Shown here: in pieces, positions 36,301-43,423 of the stretch
How positions within the stretch are numbered: position 1 is the first letter of the stretch
Layout of the letters: the number at the start of each line of letters is the position of its first letter
Origin: Owenia fusiformis
Taxonomy: Eukaryota > Annelida > Polychaeta > Sabellida > Oweniidae
Reading direction: 5' to 3'
Length of the DNA stretch: 64,000 bases
Assembly: GCA_903813345.2 (NCBI GenBank)
Contig: CAIIXF020000005.1
Span: 24,431,375-24,495,374, forward strand
Translations under genes and position numbers: made by a program
The notes under the pieces: generated by a model
What the model was told of the DNA's origin: nothing
Databases searched by the model: none
Seen by the model: only the letters and a program-made list of their open reading frames with translations

Positions 36301-39300
36301 AACAACAATTAAGTCATATTAAAAATGACTTTTGTGTAGGTGCTTAAAATCATATTTATAACATATGATCTCATATATGTATGTAGTGATAAAAGAGACA
36401 GAGATGTGTGTATGGCTGTAATGGTATTATTTACAGTGTTTGTGTTTGTGTGTAAATTATATTAAAAGATAAAGCATTAAAGGTGTGAAGCTTTTTAAAA
36501 TTAAAACAAACTAAACCTTTTTGGGTTATAGGTGATTGCCTTGGAGTTGCAACATCAATTTTAGTAAGGGATTTCTCTAAATGGTAGAATGTGGATTGAT
36601 AGGGAGTTGTAGTTGAGGGTTCAGCTGGATTGATAGATGTGGAGATTGGTTCAGAAGTCAGGTCAATTGGTTTAAAAGTTTGTTCATCTATTTCAGAAGT
36701 TAGTTCTGTAGGTTCAGCTGGGTCAGTTAGTTCAATTGGTTCAGCAGCTGGGTCAGTTGGACCAGCAGTTTGGTCAGTTGAATCAATTGGTTTAGCAGTT
36801 TGGCCAGTCTCTTCAGTAGTTGGGTCAGCTGGATCAGCAGTTGGATCACTTAGTTTTGAAGTTGGATCAGTTGGTTCAGAAGTTTGGTCAGTTGGATCAC
36901 CAGTTGATACAGTTGATTTTGAAGTTAGGTCACTTGGTTCAGAAGTTAAGTCAGCTGGACCAGCAGTTGGGTCAATTAGACCAGCAGTTGGATCAATTGG
37001 TTTAGCACTTGTGTAAGTTGGTTCAACAGTTAGACCAGCAGTTGGATCAGTGAGATCAACTGGCTCAGCAGTTTGGTCAGTTAGACCAGCAATTGGATCA
37101 TTTGGTTCAGCAGTTGGGTCAGCAGTAGGGTCCATCAGTTCACCAGTTTGGTCAGTTGGATCAACTGGTTCAGTAGTTGGGTCAGTTAGACCAGCAGTTG
37201 GGCTGGTTGAATCAGCAGTTGAATCAATTGGTTTAGCAGTTTGGTCGGTTGATTTAGCAGTTTTTTCAGCTGGTTCAGAAGTTTGGTCAGTTGATTTAAC
37301 AGTTTTTTCAGTTGGTTCAACAGTTGGGTCAGTTGATTCAGAAGTTGTGTCAGTCGGATCAGTAGTTCGATCAGTTGGTTCAGCACTTATGTCACTTGAT
37401 TTAGCAGTTGGGTCAGTTGGTTCAACAGTTTTGTCGGTTGGTTTAGTAGTTTGTCCAGTTTGTTCAGCAGCTTGGTCGGTGAGTTTAGCAGTTGGGTCAG
37501 TTGGTTCAACAGTTTTGTCAGTTGGTTTAGTAGTTTGTCCAGTTTGTTCAGCAGCTTGGTCGGTGAGTTTAGCAGTTGGGTCAGTTGGTTCAACAGTTTT
37601 GTCAGTTGGTTTAGTAGTTGTTTGTCCAGTTTGTTCAGCAGCTTGGTCAATGAGTTCAACAGTTTGGTCAAGTGCCTCAGCAGTTGGGTCAACTGGTTCA
37701 AGAGTTAGATCAGCAGTTGGATCAATTGGTTTAGCAGTTTGGTCGGTTGATTTAGCAGTTTTGTCAGTTGGTTCAACAGTTGGGTCAGTTGATTCAGAAG
37801 TTGTGTCAGTCGGATCAGTAGTTCGATCACCTGGTTCAGCAGTTAGGTCAGTAGATTTAGCAGTTGGGTCAGTAGGTTCAGCAAATTTGTCAGTTGGTTT
37901 AACAGTTTGGTCAGTTAGTTCAGCAGCTTGGTCAGTGGGTTTAACCGTTGGGTCAATTGGTTCACCAGTTGGGTCAGTTAGATCAACTGGGTCAGCAGTT
38001 GGGTCAGTTGGATCAGCAGTTGGGTCGGTGGGAACAGCAGTTGGATGAATTAGTTCAGGAGTTGGGTCAATTGATTTAATAGTTGAGTCAGTTGGTTCAG
38101 CAGTTTGGTCAATTGGTTCAACAGTTGGGTCAGTTGATTTAGCCATTGGGCCACTTGGTTCAGCACTTATGTCACTTGATTTAGCAGTTGGGTCAATTGG
38201 TTCAACAGTTTTGTCGGTTGGTTTAGTAATTTGTCCAGTTTGTTCAGCAGCTTGGTCAGTGAGTTTAGCAGTTGGGTCAGTTGATTTAACAGTTTTTTCA
38301 GTTGGTTCAACAGTTGGGTCAGTTGATTCAGAAGTTGTGTCAGTCGGATCAGTAGTTCGATCAGTTGGTTCAGCACTTATGTCACTTGATTTAGCAGTTG
38401 GGCCAGTTGGTTCAACAGTTTTGTCAGTTGGTTTAGTAGTTTGTCCAGTTTGTTCAGCAGCTTGGTCAGTGAGTTCAACAGTTTGTTCAAGTGCCTCAGC
38501 AGTTGGGTCAACTGGTTCAAGAGTTAGATCAGATGGATCAGCAGTTGGATCGATTGGTTCAACGCTTGTATCAGCAGTTAGGTCAGTTGGTTCAGCAGTT
38601 GAGTCGACTGGTTTAACAGTTGGGTCAGTAGGATCAACAGTTGGATGAGTTGACTTACTAATTGGATCACCTGGTTCAGCATTTTGGTCAGAAGGTTCAG
38701 CAGTTGGTTCAGAAATTTTGAGAGTTTGTTCAACAGTTGGATCAATCAGTTCTACAATTGGGTCAGTTGGTTCAGCAGTTGGATCAATTGGATTTGAAGT
38801 TGCATCAATTGGTTCAAGAGTTGGATCAGCAGTTGGATCGATTGGTTCAGCATTTGGATCACCAGTTGGGTCAGTTGGATCATTTGGGTCAGTAGTTAGG
38901 TCAGTTGGTTCGACTGGATCAGCAGTTAGGTCAGTCAGATCAGTAGTTGGATCAATCGACTCAGCAGTTAGATCAGTTGAGTCAGCAGTTGGATCAGCTG
39001 AATCAATTGGTTCAGCAGTTGGGTCAACTGGATCAGCAGTTGATTTAACTCGATCAGGAGTTAGGTCAGTTGGATCAGGAGTTGATTTAACTCGATCAGG
39101 AGTTAGGTCAGTTGGATCAGGAGTTGATTTAACTCGATCAGGAGTTAGGTCAGTTGGATCAGGAGTTGATTTAACTCGATCAGGAGTTAGGTCAGTTGGA
39201 TCAGGAGTTGATTTAACTTGATCAGGAGTTGGTACAGTTGGTTTTGAAGTTGGGTCTGTTGGTTTAGAAGTTATATCGGTCGTTTCTAAAGTTGGTGCAA

Positions 39301-39655
39301 TAGTTTGGTCAATAAGTTTAGAAGCTAGGTCACTTGGTTCAGAAGTTGGGTCAATGTTTGTTAGAGTTGGGTGAATAGATTCAGTAGTCAAATCAATTAC
39401 TTCAGCATGGGGGTCAGGTTTAACACTTGTAATGCTAAGATCATGTTTGGTTGGAGCAAAACAGGGGTTGGTATTGATTTCAATTGTGTCTGCACCGATG
39501 GGGGCTGGTTCAGCTATGCCTGTATCAGGCTCATCTTTAGAGTCAATGGCTTCAGCATCACTAGGGGTAGGCTCGGGGATTCCTCCACATGCATTGCCAG
39601 CTACAACAAGAACTACTACTATAACACTACAACAGCAAAACAAAGTAAACAACAT
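12128..39655 (-). CDS. Giant membrane mucin with D8C domain and possible SEA-like region (about 15 coding exons, about 2,465 aa)
   Basis: Exons in transcript order: 39655-36517, 32001-31453, 31294-30884, 30009-29164, 27320-27163, 25116-24882, 24307-24221, 21064-21027, 18962-18891, 17220-16801, 15473-15378, 14745-13896, 13579-13503, 13245-13039, 12340-12128. Every junction keeps phase and the total is 7,398 nt. The protein reads as signal-like start, acidic Thr/Pro heptads (to about 1046), three further Thr/Glu repeat exons (to about 1648), D8C domain (about 1649-1779), Thr-rich linkers, a small Cys-containing segment, a possible SEA-like region split by a furin-like RRRRKR and another Thr repeat, a transmembrane helix (about 2359-2383) and a 70-residue acidic tail. 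It should sit in the plasma membrane with a long O-glycosylated ectodomain. The repeats make the exact length unsure, and the 5' end may be further upstream. Known D8C proteins (uromodulin, GP2, OIT3) differ in the rest of their architecture. Confidence 0.82.
13039..13245 (-). CDS. Juxtamembrane segment and transmembrane helix
   Basis: 69 codons, phase 0-0, acceptor TTTTCAG and donor GTTTGT. A short stem is followed by a hydrophobic helix of about 25 residues (LWITLFVLAGICV, then IVIIIALICILC) and the stop-transfer sequence KGKRGK. This sets type I topology with the mucin part outside the cell. Confidence 0.9.
13503..13579 (-). CDS. End of the possible SEA-like region
   Basis: 77 nt between TTTTTCAG and GTAGGA. 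It encodes SDVVDKDHINTALANGN and FRKQLDDA, which resembles the last helix and strand of SEA-type juxtamembrane domains. The family call is tentative. Confidence 0.72.
13896..14745 (-). CDS. Furin-like site and heptad Thr repeat inside the possible SEA-like region
   Basis: 850 nt, phase 0 start and phase 1 end (donor GTACAG). It starts DIKDFDENFRYHFMRLF, continues to RRRRKR|Q (14623-14640), a strong furin-type site, then about 190 residues of seven-residue Thr units (EAVQTTV, ETVQTTA), then APVVTLIPNTYTN and GDIEVAFFILNSTDEE. On the plus strand the repeats make false Leu/Phe- or Cys-rich frames. Confidence 0.8.
14746..15377. other. Mucin-gene intron filled by a minisatellite
   Basis: A 632-bp intron. 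About one third is the 21-bp array at 15161-15370, right behind the 5' splice site. Nothing else is recognised. Confidence 0.8.
15161..15370. repeat. 21-bp minisatellite, ten copies
   Basis: The unit TAGATATTCTGTATTTACAA plus G is repeated ten times with almost no divergence; the first copy has one C. On the transcribed minus strand every unit reads TTGTAAATACAG, which resembles a weak splice donor. The array begins 7 bases downstream of the GTGAGT donor at 15377-15372. Confidence 0.95.
15378..15473 (-). CDS. Possible SEA-like region, first part
   Basis: 32 codons, phase 0-0, with acceptor ATTCTTTCAG and strong donor GTGAGT. It encodes YLGIPYRLRED and VENTITVYFNNSQQDF. A minisatellite starts seven bases beyond the donor. 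Confidence 0.78.
16018..16178. mobile_element. 161-bp pogo-type MITE with TA target duplication
   Basis: It starts CAGTAAAACCTGTCC after TA and ends GGGTTTACTG before TA. Termini match those at 9108, 48748, 52288 and 54205. It lies in an intron of the mucin gene. Confidence 0.78.
16801..17220 (-). CDS. 140-codon exon with a small Cys-containing segment
   Basis: Phase 0-0, acceptor GCTTAG and donor GTATAT. It begins RGTTVNKENATEED, then VNCTSVGPMLVYCNI and RGTWKRASLDC. The C-x-C-x-GxW-x-C spacing recalls the end of CCP or hormone-receptor modules but is too short to assign. It ends in a Thr/Pro-rich tail. Not recognised. Confidence 0.75.
18891..18962 (-). CDS. Thr-rich linker exon, phase 0-0
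   Basis: 72 nt between TTTCATAG and GTAGGT. It encodes TTAAITTTTEAL followed by TTTEASTTEFS. The exon is symmetric and could be skipped without a frameshift. Confidence 0.78.
18963..21026. other. Mucin-gene intron with a CpG-rich patch and MITE fragments
   Basis: It holds a dispersed hairpin-like repeat near 19080-19210 (ATGTCACCACC type, also at about 22000 and 43530), a CpG-richer patch at 19335-19445 and a pogo-type terminus at about 20043 (GTAAAACCTGTCTAAAG) without a clear partner end. Confidence 0.5.
19335..19445. promoter_or_regulatory. Intronic CpG-rich patch with E-box, CCAAT and a perfect hairpin
   Basis: In otherwise AT-rich DNA this patch has CACGTG, TGACGTA and CCAAT, and a perfect 8-bp stem CTGTCGCA/TGCGACAG (19398-19417). 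It is bounded by CCCGATTAA and TTAATCGGGG in inverted orientation. It could be an internal promoter or enhancer, or a short MITE; the inverted ends slightly favour a MITE. Confidence 0.35.
21027..21064 (-). CDS. 38-nt microexon, Thr-rich
   Basis: Acceptor TTTTCAG and donor GTAAGA bracket 38 nt encoding EATTTEPTTTQSM. It changes the intron phase from 1 to 0, so exons downstream are no longer in the phase 1-1 class. Confidence 0.75.
22525..23717 (+). CDS. Nested antisense gene: single-pass receptor-like protein with duplicated Cys module (306 aa)
   Basis: Exon 1 is 22525-22612 (donor GTAAAT), exon 2 is 22885-23717 (acceptor TGATTTCAG). The split codon G|AG keeps phase. Exon 1 encodes a signal peptide (hydrophobic YVALFFSLYIHNF). 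The ectodomain has two homologous blocks, each with a leading C and FF, a middle C, then CxxxAC and a final C-x3-RC: about residues 32-94 and 124-190. The CxxxAC...CxxxxC spacing recalls MANSC domains, but this is a weak match. A Thr-rich stem, a transmembrane helix (VLALIMTGVAGMVLGLI onward), a basic stop-transfer (HRRRQEQ) and a tail with a tyrosine cluster (DYYSYTYTTI) follow. NxS/T sites are frequent. The gene lies in mucin intron 24220-21065, on the opposite strand. Confidence 0.82.
24048..24053 (+). terminator. Poly(A) signal AATAAA of the nested gene
   Basis: AATAAA lies 331 bases after the stop codon in AT-rich DNA and before the next mucin exon at 24221. It is the first canonical signal downstream. 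Confidence 0.6.
24221..24307 (-). CDS. Thr/Pro linker exon
   Basis: 29 codons, phase 1-1, with clear acceptor (TTTTTAG) and donor (GTAGGT). It encodes ENETLPWEALGN followed by PPPTTTEAPTTQPPTT, a typical O-glycosylation linker. Confidence 0.82.
24882..25116 (-). CDS. D8C domain, second exon
   Basis: Phase 0 start, phase 1 end. It begins QGYCGTGRPMVV and contains VVRCCGVSKTPIRIKNCG, then DFYAYELKN and CPTAFC. The CGT, CC and KNCG-FY-YxL motifs are diagnostic of D8C (uromodulin, GP2, OIT3). Together the two exons hold ten cysteines. No ZP domain follows, unlike in uromodulin. Confidence 0.9.
25795..26863. mobile_element. About 1.07-kb non-autonomous transposon with long inverted repeats
   Basis: Ends are ATACAGGGTGAACCAAAAAA and TTTTTTTGGCTCACCCTATAT. 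Homology between the arms continues for about 200 bp (TTTTAAGTCATATTTG with GAACCTTGTTC against its complement). The core holds a tandem duplication of about 152 bp (GACAAAAATGGTG at 26293 and 26445) and a GACA microsatellite. No transposase is present. Confidence 0.75.
26535..26597. repeat. (GACA)n microsatellite
   Basis: About 60 bases of GACA/GACG/GATA tetramers inside the long-TIR element. Confidence 0.9.
27163..27320 (-). CDS. D8C domain, first exon
   Basis: Phase 1 start, phase 0 end. It begins DPCANTSIYDSEG and contains NCDQYIPSGWWRFR and IIPTSC. This matches the first half of the uromodulin-type D8C domain, where DPC is followed by GWYRF and MPxxC motifs. Confidence 0.88.
27321..29163. 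other. Intron with no recognised features
   Basis: AT-rich DNA between the last repeat exon and the D8C domain. I see no exon, MITE ends or tandem repeat that I can support. Confidence 0.5.
29164..30009 (-). CDS. Mucin repeat exon 4: AETTLLETTP units
   Basis: Phase 1-1 exon of 846 nt (282 codons), acceptor TTTAACAG and donor GTATGT. It is made of 10-residue units such as AETTLLETTP, grouped in a higher-order repeat ended by QAETTGDAGIIIP that recurs about three times. It ends SAGGIPTEV before the D8C domain. On the other strand the repeat gives long false Cys/Ser- or Val-rich frames. Confidence 0.85.
30010..30883. other. Intron between repeat exons 3 and 4
   Basis: AT-rich sequence without recognised features. 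Both flanking exons are phase 1. Confidence 0.5.
30884..31294 (-). CDS. Mucin repeat exon 3: TEADSTEAAT units
   Basis: Phase 1-1 exon of 411 nt, acceptor TTAAAG and donor GTAAGA. After a short lead (GAATSTLATETHPEV) it is a run of 10-residue TEADSTEAAT units (30 bp) with shorter TEAAT variants. Very high Thr, Glu and Ala suggest an extended O-glycosylated stretch. Confidence 0.85.
31453..32001 (-). CDS. Mucin repeat exon 2: seven 24-aa units
   Basis: Phase 1-1 exon of 549 nt with acceptor TTTGCAG and donor GTAGGG. It starts AGTTADPVGGG, then seven units of 24 residues (72 bp) of the type VPVDEEIIVPESATGTGEG plus TTAEP. The units are rich in Glu, Val, Gly and Thr and unlike the heptads of the previous exon. 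Confidence 0.85.
32945..33088. mobile_element. 144-bp near-perfect foldback
   Basis: The left arm ATTGATTTAGGTTTGCAATA pairs with the right arm ending TATTGCAAAACTAAATCAAT. The arms of about 58 bases enclose AATTGTTCGTATAATT. It is a snapback MITE type, family unknown. Confidence 0.75.
35123..35240. mobile_element. 118-bp foldback
   Basis: Left end ATTGTAAATCTGAATGCA pairs with right end TGCATTCTGATTTGCAAT. An inner pair (TTTGATTGTGA and TCACAATCAAA) extends the stem. No coding. Confidence 0.7.
35931..36205. repeat. 135-bp tandem duplication
   Basis: Two copies start ATGGTTTGCCCTGGGCACAG at 35931 and 36066 and run to AACAAAGAAGCAGTAA. Small indels separate them. Confidence 0.85.
36517..39600 (-). 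CDS. Mucin repeat exon 1: about 1,028 aa of acidic Thr/Pro heptads
   Basis: Translation is a long run of seven-residue units of the type TDPTAEP, TDQTAKP and IDPTADL, so the DNA period is about 21 bp. Higher-order repeats are visible: an about 28-aa block (QTTKPTDKTVEPTDP type) tripled near 37430-37640, and a 14-aa block (LTPDRVKSTPDPTD) repeated about five times near 39030-39230. The exon can start at 39600 (acceptor CTTGTTGTAG, phase 1) or be read from the ATG at 39655. It ends at 36517 before the weak donor GTTTAG, phase 1. Confidence 0.83.
39601..39655 (-). CDS. Alternative N-terminus: signal-peptide-like extension of the mucin
   Basis: ATG at 39655 follows an in-frame TAG. It reads MLFTLFCCCSVIVVVLVVAG and could be a signal peptide. 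The same bases could instead be the pyrimidine tract of a splice acceptor at 39600, which would be in phase 1 like the other repeat exons. Several AG dinucleotides just upstream of 39600 argue against that acceptor. Both readings stay open. Confidence 0.5.
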
Positions 39656-42089
39656 CTAAAATCCTATGGTAAAGAAGCAGGCAACAGAATTTAGTAACTT
39701 TTAATTGATGTTGCATTTAAAATGCATTAGAATACAAAAACACGCCAAAGGTCTGCATGTCATGATTGTTCATTTCTGTTGGCCTCATCAAAATAGATTG
39801 CTACATGATGCATAAAACTGAAGTGATATAAATAAAAACCTATTAACTAGAAACAATATATAAAAAGCAAATAAAGTACAATAATAGAAAAAACAATTAG
39901 TATTTTGATTAGGAAATTAATGGATTAAGTATCAAAATTAAAATAATGATAAAATAAAATATTTATAAAATTGATATAGTAAAATTAAAAATTAAAATAT
40001 AAGCAAATTAGGAATGTAAAGCAATTCAAATTGAGCCTATTAATGTTAACACATTTGAAAACTGGGTTTGAAGCAAACTTTGGGTGGAAACAACATGATT
40101 AAATATGTGGGATCAAATTCAGGATATACCCTTTTTCAGAGCAAGTAAGATGTGCCTGGAATCACACCAACTTATGACATATCTTACTTGAAAAATCACC
40201 CTTAGAACGGGTCTTACTTCTGACTTCTGAATTTTTGAGGGTTGGGAATGATGAAAAATGCAAGTGAAACAAAAAATCATTACATGACTTAGAAACAGAT
40301 GTACATCATGAAAGAGGGTATAACAAGGTTATCAATTAAACAATAACAAGAAATAACAAGAAATATGTGATCAATTAACAAAAAAGACATCCAAGCACAA
40401 AATACTTAACATCCGAACTAAACAATCAATTTCATGATTCATGATTAAAATATTTAGTTAAAAGGTTTTAAAACAGTAAAACATTCAGGTATTAAATTAT
40501 TTTGTTATATCCTTCATTGCTAAGTAGATAAACAAAAACTGAGCAATGATGGTGTTAAACAAGGGGGCCTTTTGCATGACAATTTATTGACAACATTTAT
40601 GTATGTAGCATATAGCAATCTGGGACAGCACACTTTAACAATATTACATACTTTCTCCCTTGTACAATTTCACTAGAAAATAACATTTTAAGTTAATAAT
40701 TTAGATAAGGAAATCTAGGATTTGAAAAATAATAGAGAGATTTCGTAACTCACTTATAGAGTGTCTATAAACCCTATTGTTTATAACTTATAATGTTTGA
40801 GTACTATGTCACAATTTGTTGCATAGCTCTATACAACCAGAAGTAGCCATTGATTGTAAAACATTTTCTACACATGAGTAAATCCTTATCTTGTTTAGAC
40901 ATTGGTCAGGAATCAAAGTAATTGTAATACTCTGCATGAAGTCGTATAAATATTACTATCTAATCGACACTATGAATGAGGCATTTTAGCTTAGAAAACT
41001 ACTAGTAATTTTCAATGCAAAATTTCAATTCCCTTATCTTATAACATAAACATTAAGTTATAGTTATAGCGAAATCTCTCTACTATTGCACAGCAATCTA
41101 AAAAAGTTAATTGGGTTTAACACTGACATCTATCATATGTATATATATATATATAATTTGTTGGTGAGAAGATACAGGGCATCAGGTCTTGTAAATCCCT
41201 TGTTTTTAATAATTTTGTTGTTATTACATTTTAGTAGAGGTACGGGCAACATATTTATCCATGTTTTTAATATATAACGTATGTTAATTTTACCGAATCC
41301 ATCAAGGTACTAGTAAGTGTCATAATAAAAATCATTATTTGAATTGTTAATGATTAGATAAATCAAAATATTAATTTAAAAATCAATTCGTGCATTGATC
41401 AATTTTTGGCATGTGTAACTACAAGCTTACAAAGAAAATGTTGCAAATTAACTCAAAGTTGAAAACTAAAAAAATATCAGTTTGGAAAAATGTTACATAG
41501 CATAAAGTGATGTGTTGTCCCAAACAAAACAAAACATTTTTGTGATAGAAGCATGAATTTTGGTACAGTATATTACTTCTTAAACCAATTTAGAAAAAAA
41601 AAGATCCATGGCTGCAAGCAAAATTGATGTATTGCAAATTACCAGATCCTAAATAAGAGTGGTCCAAAATGACCCCTTTTGGGTTAAACAGTCATGTGGT
41701 TTTTTCAGATTCTTTAGCTCATTTAACCCTGTGTTAGACAATGTGGTGTAAAATGACAAAAAAAACATTCCTTTTCTAGGTTTAGTTCAAAAATTTATTG
41801 GAATAAGTATTCAAAACACATCTTTTGACTGAGCCTGATATTATAACATAAACATTTAAATTATTTGACATTCAAAACTATTTGAAAAAACTATTCCTTA
41901 AAAATGTTAAGAGGTTGACATGGTCAATTTTATCATTTTCTAGGTCAAGTTGAAAACAATCTATAGAAAAGAAAACAATACATTAAAGCATCATTGAAGG
42001 TTACTGGACATTGTAATATAATCATTACAAGGATATTGGACAAATCTTTTATATGTAAGCTTTATATTTAGTGTTAGTTAACGATTTAA

Positions 42090-42220
42090 GCCCTGGACTC
42101 AGTGCAATGCGGAATGACCATTCCTTGAAGGTGTTGCTTTCCAAAATGTGCACAATAACACAGCATCGAGTGTTAATTCTAGGAAAGAATGGTCATTCCA
42201 CAATGCATTGAGTCTTGGGC
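42090..42220. mobile_element. Foldback MITE between TTAA sites (copy 1)
   Basis: TTAA|GCCCTGGACTCAGTGCAATG on the left and CATTGAGTCTTGGGC|TTAA on the right. The arms (AATGACCATTCCTTG and AGAATGGTCATTCC) pair. TTAA flanks suggest a piggyBac-type element. The homology with copy 2 extends about 50 bp beyond the right TTAA. Confidence 0.7.
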
Positions 42221-42534
42221 TTAAATTCTTTTCACACATTGCAAAATATTCTCTACCATGTCACTTAAATAAAAGATACAAAATCATTAAAAGAACATAT
42301 TTTCAATAAAACATTTTGCAAGGATCAAGTTGGCAAAGCATCAATTTCAATCTGTAAGTCAAGTGATCATGTTGACAACCACATAAGGAGTAACCTTGGA
42401 TCGGTGATTGGTGATATAGTGCACTGTAGTTATATGAAATACTGTGTTCGGAGTGGCTGGAATCGGACACACCTTAGTCTAGCTATGTGTGAATATTATT
42501 AAGTACATGTACAGATCATATAGCATTGGTTCAC

Positions 42535-42573
42535 CTGGGGAGCTGGAGTCTCCAAAGAAATATTGTAACCACC
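42535..42573 (-). CDS. Candidate 39-nt microexon upstream of the mucin, phase 1-1
   Basis: Acceptor CATTTTTAG and donor CAG|GTGAAC bracket 39 nt. In phase 1 it reads GWLQYFFGDSSSP. Phase matches the acceptor at 39600. Unproven; it may be chance. Confidence 0.3.
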
Positions 42574-43396
42574 CTAAAAATGAAATGTAGTTTTGTATAC
42601 AGTTAGTAACATTTAATATTAGTTGAATAATAAGTGTTCAATCTTTTAAACTTTTCTAATGTATCTAACAGTATTCAAGATCCATCAAGAGAAGAAAAAC
42701 AGGGATCTGCAATATCACCCTGATTGTGTAGGCACAATCAGACATGATTGTCATATTGGTTGAGCAAGCACAATCAAATATATTTCTCAATACCATACAT
42801 AATCATTTATCCTTTACATGGAACTAGTATCAATGATTGTTAGATTTTAGACTTATACAGATGTATGTTCTCTTTCTCTTTTTGGCTTATTTGAATCTAT
42901 TCTAAGGCAAACAGTGAAAGAGTTACTGTCACAGAATCTAAACAATAACATAAATTTAATATATACAGATAGCTAGAACAAATATATACCAATGATAAAA
43001 GAAAAAAATTGTTAGTTTGATAATAGGTACCTTGTTTGATCCCATTTTCTCAAGTTTATTTCACTGTATCCTAGGATACTGTGAAATGATTATCTAATGT
43101 TTTATAGCTACAAAACTTATCATCAATTTTTCTAAATTGTCAAAAGAAACTATATCCCAAAGTTCACACTTCTATCACGATTTGAAACGTTCTGGTGGTA
43201 TGTTCCCTGAATCTGCCTCACTAATTTACATGTTCAACTTTTATTGAACGAAGTGGGAATATTTGTTACCATAATATATACTATTATATAGCTTGTTAAA
43301 ATACATATAATCAAATATAAGTCTCATGGAAAGCCTTTCCAAAATTGGTTACAATGTTTTAAAGCTTTTGAATGATTCAATAATTGTTTAACTCAC

Positions 43397-43423
43397 CCCC
43401 ATCTTGAGCTGTCACCAGAGTCC
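43397..43423 (-). CDS. Candidate 27-nt microexon upstream of the mucin, phase 1-1
   Basis: Acceptor TTGTATTTGCAG and strong donor GTGAGT bracket 27 nt, read in phase 1 as TLVTAQDG plus one base. It joins in phase to 42573-42535. Good splice signals but a very short exon. Confidence 0.3.

Larger units (their letters stand above)
32002..36516. other. Large intron between repeat exons 1 and 2
   Basis: It holds two foldback hairpins (32945-33088 and 35123-35240), and a 135-bp tandem duplication (35931-36205). No exon is supported; an extra small phase 1-1 exon cannot be ruled out. Confidence 0.5.

Noticed and set aside
37050-38048. 332-codon plus-strand frame with GSVGSAV-type repeats
   Set aside because: It is the complement of the Thr/Pro heptad exon. 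A 21-bp repeat without stops is open in several frames; only the minus frame has splice sites, phase and continuation into known domains.
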